A DNA stretch of 64,000 nucleotides from Sympetrum striolatum (taxonomy: Eukaryota; Arthropoda; Insecta; Odonata; Libellulidae). The stretch lies in assembly GCA_947579665.1 (NCBI GenBank), contig OX388350.1, forward strand, positions 87,067,152-87,131,151, in the 5' to 3' direction. The stretch's first letter is position 1, and every line of letters begins with the position of its first letter. Below the pieces are notes generated by a model, which did not search any database, was not told the DNA's origin, and worked only from the letters and a program-made list of their open reading frames with translations. Position numbers and translations under genes: made by a program. This document shows positions 22,018 through 33,512 of this stretch, in pieces.

Positions 22018-25000
22018 GGGGCCATATTATGTAACTCGTCGGTTTGGAAGCAGTTGGTTCGATTTCAAATCCAACCGACTGGAGAGGAAACCGTGATCTC
22101 TCACCGACTCGGCCTCTAAATCCTATTCTGTAGCATCGTCGGGCAGAAAACTACCAAACCGGCTGCCCCCATCCACTTTAAGGGGAAACATCCAAGCATT
22201 TCCGAAAGTGACGGTCACGTGCTTCATCTCAACCAATGAGAGGGCAAACGAGTAGACAAATGAAGAATGAAACAAGGCGTGCAAAAGCAGATGTAAATAT
22301 CGATGATATGCATGAAATTTTAGGTAACTAAGATTTGTTGTTGTCATTTGTTGATTTCTTACCAAAGTTTTGAAAGAAATCTTACAGGGAAGATATTTAT
22401 AATTGCATTAGTTGGTTTGTATGGTCTTAAATGGTTGATGTTTGAATTTAACATAAATTGATAGCAGAAGATTTTCCAGTGCCCAAATTCGAGCACAAGG
22501 ATACTTATGGTAATAAAATATCGATATCTAATATACTATCAGCCCTACAGTGAATCCCTAAATTTCGTAATTTTATTAACTGGAAGTCGGTGCGTGATTT
22601 TCAGAACTTAGTATCAGTGAAAGAAGTAGAAAATTAGTAAGTACATAGTACCTTCGATACACTCACTGACTGATTTCTTGGAGGTTAGATTTCCACGAAT
22701 TCCTTAGGTGCTTCATAAAGTTCTTGTTGGAACTGTTGCTGTCTTCAAATCAGTTTACTATTGGTCAGCTAGTAAGACCTCGATTCGTATAAACGAATAG
22801 GTATCTTTTCTTTTTTATATTTGCTACAAAAGCAAAATCCTCTCGTCTCCTTTTGAACCAAAGTACTGCAACTTTCGACTGTAGCACTTCCTTGTACGTA
22901 ATTAATACTTGTAATTAGTTTCGCCTGGATTAACTATACACACTACAAATATTATTCAATTATCTTGGCCTTTCATATATTGCTGAAATATATGATTTTA
23001 ATGGAATCTAATGGTAAAATTGTGGGTAATTTTCTAGTTTCACGGTGTTTGGGAGAAATTCTATATCTCCTTTACTACTGAAGATACACATACCATTTTT
23101 ACACCATATTATAGAGGAAGGATTGCAGGTTATATATATGATAAGCAATCTCTTCTAAGTGCTGCCATTTCGGAGAAAATTCTATCCAAAAACGACAATC
23201 CCAACCTGGGGCCATATTCTGTATCTCATTTCCCGTCGGTACGGTAGCCAAGCAGTCGGTTGGGATCGCAAACCGACTCCGCGAGGTCTCGATGCTATTC
23301 TGGAAGCTCCTGCGTCGGTACGACGGCTAGCCATCGTCGGTAGAATCCGGAGAATGAAAAGGAGTCGGTAGCGATAGGAGTCAGTCGGTTAGCAGACGAA
23401 CTGTGGCAAGTGTGTGCATATTTAACAATATCATCAAGGCAAATGAGTTAATTGAATGCCCGTAATTAGCAGAATGTAAAATAAAGCCGCAATAAGACAT
23501 GCGATCGCATAAAATGAATGCGATTCTCGCTTTTAGATGCAAAATGATGTACGCCATAGCACATATGGATGCACGTATGTACTACGTTTCTTGGAGCGTG
23601 CATCTGTCCAAGGACGTGGAATAAAATAAACGTTTTAATCTTTTAATAATAAATGTAAATAACCATCAATAATTCATTAGGTAAAGTGTTGGGGAACGCT
23701 TAACATCCGTAACATATATGTTACTGTTTCCCCGTGCGAGACTCGACTATGGATAAATAATGACCCCGCTTGAAGAAAACTATGAATAATAGAGAAATAG
23801 ATTAAACCTAGTCATAGGATTTCATGCGATCGAATTTTCTAATTTTTAAACGTATAATGATTAACTTTTAGTTGACGTGGATGGTATAATTTTTGTTCAT
23901 TTTAAAACACAATTTGGTAATTTTCTAGTAGCAGACGAAAAACGTCGAAAATTTGTCGTTTTTGGATAGAATTTTCTCCGAAATGGCAGCACTTAGAAGA
24001 GATTGCTTATCATATATATAACCTGCAATCCTTCCTCTATAATATGGTGTAAAAATGGTATGTGTATCTTCAGTAGTAAAGGAGATATAGAATTTCTCCC
24101 AAACACCGTGAAACTAGAAAATTACCCACAATTTTACCATTAGATTCCATTAAAATCATATATTTCAGCAATATATGAAAGGCCAAGATAATTGAATAAT
24201 ATTTGTAGTGTGTAAAGTTAATCCAGGCGAAACTAATTACAAGTATTAATTACGTACAAGGAAGTGCTACAGTCGAAAGTTGCAGTACTTTGGTTCAAAA
24301 GGAGACGAGAGGATTTTGCTTTTGTAGCAAATATAAAAAAGAAAAGATACCTATTCGTTTATACGAATCGAGGTCTTACTAGCTGACCAATAGTAAACTG
24401 ATTTGAAGACAGCAACAGTTCCAACAAGAACTTTATGAAGCACCTAAGGAATTCGTGGAAATCTAACCTCCAAGAAATCAGTCAGTGAGTGTATCGAAGG
24501 TACTATGTACTTACTAATTTTCTACTTCTTTCACTGATACTAAGTTCTGAAAATCACGCACCGACTTCCAGTTAATAAAATTACGAAATTTAGGGATTCA
24601 CTGTAGGGCTGATAGTATATTAGATATCGATATTTTATTACCATAAGTATCCTTGTGCTCGAATTTGGGCACTGGAAAATCTTCTGCTATCAATTTATGT
24701 TAAATTCAAACATCAACCATTTAAGACCATACAAACCAACTAATGCAATTATAAATATCTTCCCTGTAAGATTTCTTTCAAAACTTTGGTAAGAAATCAA
24801 CAAATGACAACAACAAATCTTAGTTACCTAAAATTTCATACATATCATCGATATTTACATCTGCTTTTGCACGCCTTGTTTCATTCTTCATTTGTCTACT
24901 CGTTTGCCCTCTCATTGGTTGAGATGAAGCACGTGACCGTCACTTTCGGAAATGCTTGGATGTTTCCCCTTAAAGTGGGTGGGGGCAGTCGGTTTGGAAG

Positions 25001-25132
25001 TTTTCTGCCCGACGATGCTACAGAATAGGATTTAGAGGCCGAGTCGGTGAGAGATCACGGTTTCCTCTCCAGTCGGTTGGATTTGAAATCGAACCAACTG
25101 CTTCCAAACCGACGAGTTACATAATATGACCC
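22018..25132. mobile_element. 3.1-kb long-inverted-repeat element (1.18-kb arms)
   Basis: The left arm (about 22018-23198) and right arm (23953-25132) are near-perfect reverse complements of equal length. Only scattered single-base differences were seen; for example the same 80-codon ORF in each arm differs at two residues. The outer ends read GGG(C/T)CATATTATGTAACTCG inward on both sides. The arms have no recognisable protein; the duplicated ORF is a chance frame. The 754-bp spacer also lacks a transposase. The structure fits a fold-back or long-TIR non-autonomous DNA transposon, or a recent inverted duplication. No target-site duplication was certain. Confidence 0.75.
23199..23952. other. 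Spacer between the 1.18-kb arms
   Basis: This non-coding 754-bp segment begins (23210) with ggggccatattctgtatctc, which is close to the element's own outer terminus (ggggccatattatgtaactc). A 5' end of a related element may therefore be nested at the centre. The next ~190 bp is GC-rich, with repeated gtcggt/accgac words; the remainder is AT-rich with nothing recognisable. No matching inverted terminus was found at the other side of the spacer. Confidence 0.45.
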
Positions 25133-25805
25133 AGGGGGAAGACATGTTCTCATTTGTTTTAATTTGGCCTTCGCCGTTTTCGCCGCTAAACCCCCCTTGA
25201 AAATACACTGTGTCAAATTGTTGGCGCTGCCTGTCTCAGTGTGCGAGAGAAAGAGCAAATTTTGAATTTTCTCTCTCTCCCTCTAATTTTCCTCAGCAGC
25301 TGTAGGTGTACCACTTTAATGTTGAAAATGTTGCTCAGGAACCCTGAGAGTGGTCAGAAGTCTTAGAACTTAGACAGAAATATTGATAAAAACTGGAAAA
25401 GTTACAAAATAACTTAAATTGCTTTCTGGTAATAAAAATCTATATAGAAAAAGTTCTTAAACTGTATAAATTAACTATGCAATAAGAATATAAGGTCTTT
25501 TGTAATCTGAATCTCAAATTTATTTACATACTGAAATTATTTAAAAATGATATAGCAAGAGTACCTAAAATAATGCCAAAGTAAATTAATACACTCCATA
25601 GAGAGCAAAATCACGCATAAACGTAAACATAATTGCGGAAGGAGAACAATATATACCTTAAGAAGTTGGTGTGTTGGCAAACATGTAAATGCGAAAGCAC
25701 TAGGTTTTCCCCATTACAAATGTAAATATTGATATTCGCTGTCGACTAATGTCAATCGCTCTTTGATTGATTGATTTCATTTATCTGAAGAGTAATTTTG
25801 CAAAA
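25133..25805. other. Interval upstream of the THAP exon
   Basis: No ORF or repeat of note is present. A pyrimidine-rich stretch lies at 25260-25300. By position it should contain the promoter and 5' leader of the P-element-like gene, but no TATA box or terminal inverted repeat could be assigned. Confidence 0.3.
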
Positions 25806-25894
25806 ATGAGCTTGCGTTGTAAGGTAAAGGGCTGCACTTCTGTGAGTAGTCAACCAGAAGTAAGATTCTTCTCATTTCCTACTGTAAAACAACT
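25806..25894 (+). CDS. First coding exon of a THAP-domain protein (P-element/THAP9-like)
   Basis: An ATG at 25806 opens 29 codons ending at a canonical donor GTAAGT (25895). The peptide has the start of a THAP zinc finger: C5 and C10 in CKVKGC, then VRFFSFP, where THAP domains have the conserved aromatic/Pro segment after the first Cys pair. The rest of the finger (Trp, C-X2-H, AVPTxF) should lie in a following exon. I could not find it before 28.6 kb, where two foreign insertions now sit. THAP domains bind DNA; in P-element-type transposases they recognise the element ends. Same strand and order with the transposase domain at 28.6-31.4 kb suggest one gene. Confidence 0.6.
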
Positions 25895-26097
25895 GTAAGT
25901 AAAATAATTTTAAAGGAACATTACTAAACCATTAATAACCTTTATCTGATGTCGCACGATAACAATTCTGTTTGATCATTTCGTTAACTGTAGTTCAGAA
26001 GAGGTATAAGTTAATTGAAATTAGCTGAATATGTCATTATAATGACATATTTATAGGAAACAAGTTCAGGCTTCACTTGGTGGTAATGACATACACT

Positions 26098-26287
26098 GAG
26101 ATGTGACATAATAAAACTTTTACTTTACCACAAATTATTATTTAAAAAAAAAACGACCAGGTTTCGCAGCAGTGCTGCATCATCAGGATGCACCTGATGA
26201 TGCAGCACTGCTGCGAAACCTGGTCGTTTTTTTTTTTTTTTAAATAATAATTTGTGGTAAAGTAAAAGTTTTATTATGTCACATCTC
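26098..26287. repeat. Near-perfect 190-bp palindrome in the first intron of the P-element-like gene
   Basis: The arms 26098-26187 and 26193-26287 are reverse complements except for the length of an A/T run, around the 5-nt centre atgca. Each arm carries gtttcgcagcagtgctgcat / its complement, an A/T-homopolymer and a segment ending aaaacttttactttaccac / its complement. It has the appearance of two copies of a Penelope-type terminal segment joined head to head. Confidence 0.85.
26193..26226 (+). ncRNA. Hammerhead-ribozyme-like core (mirrored on the minus strand at 26154-26187)
   Basis: The plus strand reads CTGATGA (26194-26200), then a stem GCAGC-act-GCTGC, then GAAAC (26215-26219) and CCTGGTC. 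This is the order of the hammerhead core: CUGAUGA, stem II, GAAA, a minimal stem III and a GUC cleavage triplet. Such minimal-stem-III hammerheads are known in the terminal regions of Penelope-like elements. The opposite strand carries the same motif because the region is palindromic. A convincing stem I was not seen, so activity is uncertain; it may work only as a dimer or be dead. Confidence 0.5.
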
Positions 26288-27394
26288 AATGACATATTTA
26301 GCTAATTTCAATAATACATAATGCCGTATCTCCGCGACATTAAAATTATTATCATAATCCTGTTTTAATAATCTCAGTCATGTCAATTGGTCGGGCGACC
26401 ATCTTTATTCTCCGTAAATTTACGTATGTGATAGAATTATGGGACTCTTTTAAAAATGTGAGATAGCAATGAAGGAGAGAAAAGGAAAGCAAAACCCCCC
26501 TTTCGCCGCATCAGAAACCATGGTTTCGTTGGGGATATTTTATAAATTCAAAGCATATCAATCATGCTTTTTCCATCGTTCAGTGACGAGTTTCGGATAT
26601 ATATACATTCGTTTTTGATTTTTTGGTTAACTAATGATCATTCTAAGAAACGCAGAATTTTACTCTGTAAAAAATCCTTGGTAAATTTCTAGCTGACTGT
26701 GTGAAACTAGAAATTTACCTAATCCTTTTCACAACAAAGGTCAACTGGCCTAAAGGGTGAACGTAAGGAATCCTTTCAGTAGTCACGGTAGGAGAAGGTG
26801 ATGTCATGTTAACAAGAATGTTTTTCAGTATTCTCTCATGTATCTGAAAACCCTATTTACATCTAATTACAGGATTTTAATTACTCATATAAAGCTAGGG
26901 AGAACAACTGTCATGGCAGATTCATCAATGCTTTAACTTAAATGTCAATCAGTTCTTTTACTTCACCCTCACATCAACAATTCTATGTTTTCTTACAATT
27001 TATGTTTTCAATTATTTATAATGTTAGAGCTGTCAAATATTTGAGAGATACAAATTTCTTTGCTTCCATCTTGCATGACACATTTATGCAAACATATTTA
27101 AAAAGCAAAAACTCTAGAAGTCTATGAAGAAATAACAAGATGTTAATATTCCAACTTCAATCTTAGCCATTGATGTGGGATTTTCATGTGTTTCTCTGAA
27201 TGGTTGCAAGTTCTCCGAAAAATTAAGTTTGTAGAACTAATTTACAATTAATGAAATGGAAGTATACAAAATTTCTATTATAGCTATGTCCCCTTAATTC
27301 ATTTGAGACATATTTTGGATCAACTACTTCCCTTTGCATGATTTTAGGTGGAAGGAAAGATACAGCTTCTGTGATTTACATACTTATAAAATAT
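26288..27394. other. Intronic AT-rich sequence
   Basis: Nothing could be supported here. By position it belongs to the large first intron of the P-element-like gene. I looked for the missing half of the THAP finger and did not find it. Confidence 0.35.
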
Positions 27395-28443
27395 TAGTCC
27401 GCAAGATTGTTCATTGCTGCTGAAGTGTATCGATAAGATTTTCGAGTGGTGTCAAATTAATCTCATGACAGTAACTGTAATAAAATGCAATGTAATTTCC
27501 TTCACTTGCAAGAAGCAATCCCTTACTTTTCATTACTTAATTAATGATGAAGTTATTCCAAGAATTTCGATTGTGAAAGACCTAGGTGTTTATTTCGATA
27601 ACTCCCTGACATTCAATGCTCATATTGAACATATTGTATCAAGATCACTGCGTATGTTAGGTTTTGTTAGCAGAACAGTCTCTGATACAGAAAATATTTA
27701 TTTGCCTAAAGTTCTGTACACTTTGCTTGTCTGTCCTATACTTGAATATATTTCTATTGTCTGGAATCCATTTTACAATTTTAATATTATTCTCAACGAA
27801 AGAGTGCAAAATAAGTTTTTAAGTATTGTAAATTATTATGCTGAATTTATAAGTAAATATACCTATTGAATTGAAACAATGTTAATATTGGATACTCACC
27901 CTCTATCTGTGAGAAGGAAACTAAATGATTTAATATTTTTGTATAAACTATGTAACAATATGATAAGATGCACCCATTGCTTGAGGAGTATTAGTTTTAA
28001 CTGCATGGCTACCTCAACAAGAAGTCACAGTTTTTTTATTTCAGGTTCTGTTGAAATAATGTTACATTTAATAATCTCGTTTCCAAGTTACTAAGATTAT
28101 GTAATAGTGCTTCATGTGTAATTGATAGTGATATATTTTATGATTCATTACATATCTATAAGCAGAAAATGTTAACATATTTTATGTTAAAATGCTACCA
28201 AAATGCTTGCAGATAATAATTATATAATTATTGGCAATATCGTGCAATATTGATCACTTTTCCCTCTTGTTTCATTTTTCTCATTTTTGTCTTGTTTATT
28301 TATTATCCATTAGTTGAATCACTACATTTTAAACTTTGTTATTTAAAACATTACTTCCTAAGGCATTACACTGTGCTGTTTTATACTTTGATTTCTGTGT
28401 ATTGGGTTAATACCACGAAATATAGATTGAATTGAATTGAATA
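27395..28443 (+). pseudogene. 5'-truncated non-LTR retrotransposon, end of RT domain and 3' tail
   Basis: Two frames, 27414-27869 and 27879-28094, together show the region after the RT active site: WCQINLM, KDLGVYFDNSLTF, HIEHIVSRSLRMLGFVSR, LEYISIVWNP and then LSVRRKLNDLIFLYKLCN. A frameshift or stop separates them, and the palm with its YADD motif is absent. The 3' end is marked by a short TTGAA-type repeat (about 28424-28442), the simple tail used by many insect non-LTR elements. The copy lies in the first intron of the P-element-like gene in the same orientation. The clade is not resolved; it is of the Jockey/CR1-like type. Confidence 0.7.
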
Positions 28444-28630
28444 ATTCATTTGTACCTAGAAATTAGTGAAGTGTTACTACTGTGCTGAAAGTATTTCTTC
28501 AAATGTTATAACTTCCCTTTGTTTTTTGATGAATTTATTACACTATTGTCTTTGTTTGTACTTTCATAGTATATGTTTTTTTATTTCAGCTGCAACCTTT
28601 GGGTAGCAATCTATCGGGGATAGAATTTAA

Positions 28631-31359
28631 TTGTCAGACTATGGAATGTCTTGCCTTGCACACTGCACTCCCCGCAAGAAGCCTTACCTTTATGGGAGGG
28701 AAAAGGCAGAGGAGTTGAGGAAATTAAAGGCAGTGAATCGGAAGCTCAAGGCCAAAGTAAGTAGCTCCAAGGCTTCAGGAGAGCATCAATTAAGTATTGC
28801 TGACTTTTTGAATTCATTCCTCTCCGAACCTGCAGCAGCCTTGCTCAGCTGCCAACTTCGGAGCTCAAAAAAGAAACCAAAGGGCAGGAGGTGGACAAAG
28901 GATGAGAAGGTAGTGGCTCTAACCATATACAAGAGGAGTCCAAAATGTTGTAGATATCTTAGATCTATTTGGGCACTCCCTTGCATCAGAACATTGCAGC
29001 GCTTCTTAGGTTCATCCCCATTCTCCATAGGAATTCATCACAAGGCCCTCGCTAATGTGGTGCAGGCATTAGCTGACAAGGAGCCTTGTAATCGATTATG
29101 ACTGCTCTTATTCGACGAAATGTCAATAAGACAGCATTTCAATTACAAGGCGTCCAGTGACACCATTATAGGCTTTGAAGATCATGGCCCTTTGGGAAAG
29201 AGCCATAAGCCTGCAAAGTATGCTTTGGTGTTCATGGTGCGTGGGTTGCTTCAAGATTGGAAGCAACCCATTGCTGCTTTTTTCAGTGGTTCACCTACAA
29301 ATGCGGAGAGGCTTAAAGGCATATTAGAGCTGGTGTTGAGAGAAAGCAGTAAGGCTGGCCTTCAAATAATCTCCACCGCTTGCGACATGGGCTCAAATAA
29401 TGTCAAAGCTATGAGGATCATGGGTTCAAAACCTTTTATTTATCTTGCGGGTCAAGATTATATAACTATATTTGATCCTCCACATTTGTTAAAGTCTACT
29501 AGGAACTTATTCCTAAAGCATGACATCCGCTTCCCCGTAGAGGTAGCAGTGGAGGGTATCACAGTGAAATTTCCTGGAGTAGCAAAGTGGAAGGACTTAA
29601 AGGAAGCTTACGAATGGGACAGAAGTATAGAGTATAGAACTTTGTGAAAGCTGTCTTCAATTCACATTGAACCTAAGATTAGGAGACTTTATTGTACTGT
29701 TACATAGGTTTTTTGTGAGATTTTTGAAATATCATCAAGACAATTTCATTTTGGGAGATTATTTAAAGTTTGCCCTTTCCATTTTTGTAGGACATAGATC
29801 TATAGAAAGACAAATATGTTGCTATTTATGATGCATTTGCTGATTCCGTGTAAAGCATTACTTAAATTCATTCACAGGGGCGCAGTAAACTTTGAGTCAG
29901 CATCGCAGCACAGGTTTTCAGCCAAGCAATGTCTACTTTTCTGATGGTTGGATATTCAACTGGTCTGTATATTTTTTAATTACAATACTGTATATGCATT
30001 CTTGAAGTAATGAAGTAATTCATTACCTTACATGCCCATAACAGGAGTCCTTTCAACCTCGGTGCTGGCAACATCTAGATTTGCCCGGCTACTAGATAAT
30101 ATGTTTGACTCGTTGAATGGAGGAGATCGGTTGGATAAGGGTCATAGGTGGAAAGCCACCAGGACATCAGGGCATTTCGAATTCTGGAGAAATGCCAAGA
30201 ATTTGGTTAACTCCTGGGAATTCTTGGAGGATTCGGATCCAGAGGTGCCTGATGCCAGCTGGCCTGCTATGCGGCAACCTCCAACAGTAACTGGATGGCT
30301 GACCACCTTGACTGCCATAGAGTTAAAATGGGATAAGATAAGCTCAGTGAAGAAAGTAAAGCTATCTACACGGCGGGTGAACCAGGATCCCTTGGAGAAC
30401 TTCTTTGGCTGCATCAGGGGTCAGTGTGGATCCAACAGGGACCCCACTATCACATCATTCATAGGTGCATGGAAGACCTGTATCTTCAATGGCCTTGCCA
30501 TTGAAGGATCTATTAGAGGAAGAAATTGTCTTGAAGATGGTGCACATCTTTTGAACAATTCTGATGATTTGGTAGAGGATAGACATGATGGCTTGGCTTC
30601 CAGCAGTCCCAGCACCACTTCCGCAATTCCAGATGAGGACATTTCCCATCAATGCAAGGGCATAGCAGACCTCCTTCGCCTCGTTGCTGGTGAAACTCTT
30701 AGTAATTCATCATGTATGGATTGCAGAAAAGGTAAGATATAAGATTCATGTTTACTTCCACTTTTTACATGTATTACAAAAATATTGATGGATTCATGCA
30801 AAAGAATAAGAAAGTAAAATGGAAATAGAAGTACCTATTAAGAAAAATTATGTCGGATTTCTCAAATGTATCACTATTTTTTTTAAAACCTCATTCCCGC
30901 CAGGTTTACATTGCATTATTCTCCATTTTTGCCTATCACTTGCCACAAAAATTTGAGTAGCATACATTTTCTACATACTTCAATGTGTCGTTTTCAGGTT
31001 TGGTGGAGATCATGCCACATGAAGACCTTGCCTGGGATTATCTGTTTGTGGAAACCAAGGGAGAGGAGCAGCATTTCGCTTACCCAAGTGAAAATTTGGT
31101 TAAGTGCTTCACTCTCTGTTTGAATTACACTACTAATCTCCTTTCCAACAATCCCCCTATGCAAAATTATTGCAAAAATATCAGTGAACACATAAATGAC
31201 AATGGTTGGTCTGGATTTCTTGAGCAATGCAGAATTCACCAGGACTGGATGAAAGAACAGCTCATACAGAGAACTGTAGAGAATTGTATCACATACTGGT
31301 GTCAACAACAAAATCTACAGATCAAAATGAAAAGATACGCTGCATTGACACCTTCGTAG
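28631..31359 (+). pseudogene. P-element/THAP9-like transposase, decayed multi-exon gene
   Basis: Segments in order: 28631-29101, a coiled-coil stretch (AEELRKLKAVNRKLKAKV) and the helix-turn-helix-like KGRRWTKDEKVVALTIYKRS; 29102-29647, the RNase-H-like catalytic start with Asp in LLFDEMSIRQHF, later CDMGSNN and DPPHLLKSTRN; about 29648-29700, KLSSIHIEPK; 29893 onward, VSIAAQVFSQAM; about 30046-30731, LLDNMFDSLN and the acidic-residue motif NQDPLENFFGCIRGQCGSN; 30998-31359, the C-terminal exon. A phase-1 intron at 30732-30997 has GTAAGA and TTTTCAG ends. Three in-frame TGA codons interrupt conserved parts (29099, 29645, 29893), so the copy is not functional as read. The protein would bind and cut P-type element ends. 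Together with the THAP exon at 25806 it makes one element-derived gene. Terminal inverted repeats were not identified. Confidence 0.8.
30732..30997 (+). other. Intron of the P-element-like transposase
   Basis: The donor is aaaag|GTAAGA and the acceptor is gttttcAG|gtttggtgg. The flanking frames are joined in phase (one base before, two after), restoring a continuous reading into LVEIMPHEDLAWDYL. The intron interior contains only AT-rich sequence. Confidence 0.65.
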
Positions 31360-33512
31360 AATCCTCCTGTTAATTTCAGTTTACTACTTTCTTTATTAAT
31401 CCAGTGAAGGAATTCTACATTAAGTTTACAGTTTATTATTAGTTACAGTTCATTATTTCATAGGGTTCTTGCTGTTTCTTTGTTCTTTAGAGTGAGGAGT
31501 TAAAGGATGTATTTCCTCAAGTCTTTCGTGGTAACCAATTGGGAAAGGAACAGATGACCTCACCCCTTCTTCAAGCTTATTCTTTTATCCAAGTATCCAT
31601 AGTTTTGACTTCATTTTCGGACTACACCTTCACCAATTCACAACTTTCCTTTTCGAGTTTACTGAGTTATTAGTTAAGAGTTCTTATGTTTTGTTGACTT
31701 GAAATAGAGATATGTATAGTTTTCTATAGTGATCACAAAGTTATGATAATGAATATTGTACAAAATTTTAAGGACAAATGAATTGGTAAACCACTTCTTT
31801 GTTTTGCTGAAGCATAATAAACAGGCAAAGCTTTCAGCGTTCACTAGAGGAGAATGGAAATCATAGTTTCCAAAGGTAATACATTTTCGATTCAATGTTA
31901 TCATTAGATTGACTACGATGTATGTTATTTAAACTTTTAATTTTTCCAGTTTGTTGAGTTAATTATCTTTATATTTATACAACAGGGAATGAGTACCCAA
32001 AGCATTGCATTTGGTTCTTCATGGAATTACCTGGTGGATTACCATTTATCCAATCTGATAATCTCAGAGAGAAGCTCTAAGAAACACTGTTCTTGGGGTT
32101 TTAGACGAAGGAAGCACTCTAGAATCAGCTGAAATACTAAAAATAATTAAGAAGGTATCTGCATGATTTACTTAAGAGCTTTTGAATTTCTCACTTATCA
32201 AAAAGTGAAAATATAACACATCACTTCATTTAAAATTTTCAGGGTTATGCTGGAAGTTGCACCTCATCATGGCAATAAAGTTGTACATATAGTTAAAGGT
32301 TGAGCTAGGGTATTCAGCAGTTATGGATGGGGATGAAATAACAAATTTTTTATCAACATTACCCATGGCTAATGTTTGTGCTCCATTGGAAGGCTTACTT
32401 AATTCTGTGTAAGTAAGTAGTGCATGCTGTGAATGCCAGTAGCTATGGGAAGTGCCCTTGCTGAACTTTTACAAGGTAGACTAAGCCCTACCACACTTGC
32501 TTAATGCTCAACTGGATTTGTAAGGGGAAATCAAGTCTGGTTCTAATGCTGTCCATTATCTGGAATTAGCCCATGACGGACTGCCCTGTGAAACTCACTT
32601 AGTGATGTCGTAGTAGTGCCACCTGTACTGCCCAGGCAGGTGGTTGGCAACAGGAGTACCTTGAAAAGTCTGTTTTAAAAAATCACTATCTCTTTTCATT
32701 TGGAGTTGAAAGACTTTGTTAATTGATTTTCCTACCAAATGAAAATAGCATGTTAAGAAACATTTTATTGGAGAATGCAAATGATAAATGTTAGTCTTCA
32801 TCTAAATCAAAATTTTAGATTGAAAGCCACTCTCAACTTCATAATGAAAAAGGTACTTGATTAGTGCTTCATGTTGCACTACATTTATGATTGTACTGCA
32901 TGACATAAGCAGAATGCTATCGAATATCCAATAGCTGCTAATCATAAATATTACAGCTATAAAATTCAAGTTAATCTGAGGACTTCTGATTTCGTTCTTG
33001 CATTCAAACCGCTGTAGATTCTATCACCATAGATAAACAAAAACTTAGCTACCATGAACTTCTCCGCTATTTCTCTGTGAGGATAGTGAATTGGTAACTT
33101 AGCAACTCGGTCAAATTTCCTAATTCTCTGTTAACTCTATACTTATTGAGTTTTCACCAATCATTTCTATCTCTTGTCTGAGACACGACTGTATTTCAGC
33201 ATTCTATTCCTTACGGTGATTAGCTTACTGTTGAATTTCTCCTTCTATAAACCTAACTCCCTGGATGGTTGTGAACTGTACATTCAAAGGATAGAGGAAC
33301 GAATAAAACACATGTTTGCTATTTGAAAAACAAAGCCAAGCTCCCCATGCTTCATTACTCACAAAGTTCACAACAAGAAGCCAACAAAAGCAGCACTATA
33401 GACTATATCCAGTCTTCGCCTGATGCTCGTAGGAGGCTGACGTGCCAACTGGTCGCTCCAAAATACTTTCTCCTTAATTTTCATCCCCTACGGTAGCAAA
33501 GTTTTGACCGCG
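31360..33512. other. Interval with possible exon remnants, otherwise unannotated
   Basis: Two short open segments have splice-like borders. About 32067-32153 follows ctgataatctcag and precedes gtatct, encoding VLGVLDEGSTLESAEILKII. About 32300-32410 precedes gtaagtaag, encoding ELGYSAVMDGDEI and LPMANVCAPLEGLL. They look more like protein than chance, but I recognise neither, and the link between them is not established. The rest of the interval shows nothing. Confidence 0.25.

Noticed and set aside
22123..25028. Identical 80-codon ORFs in both inverted arms as a conserved gene
   Set aside because: The identity is explained by the duplicated DNA of the arms. Nothing in the protein suggests a domain.
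29099..29895. TGA recoded as selenocysteine
   Set aside because: P-type transposases are not selenoproteins, no SECIS-like element was seen and CpG decay explains the codons.
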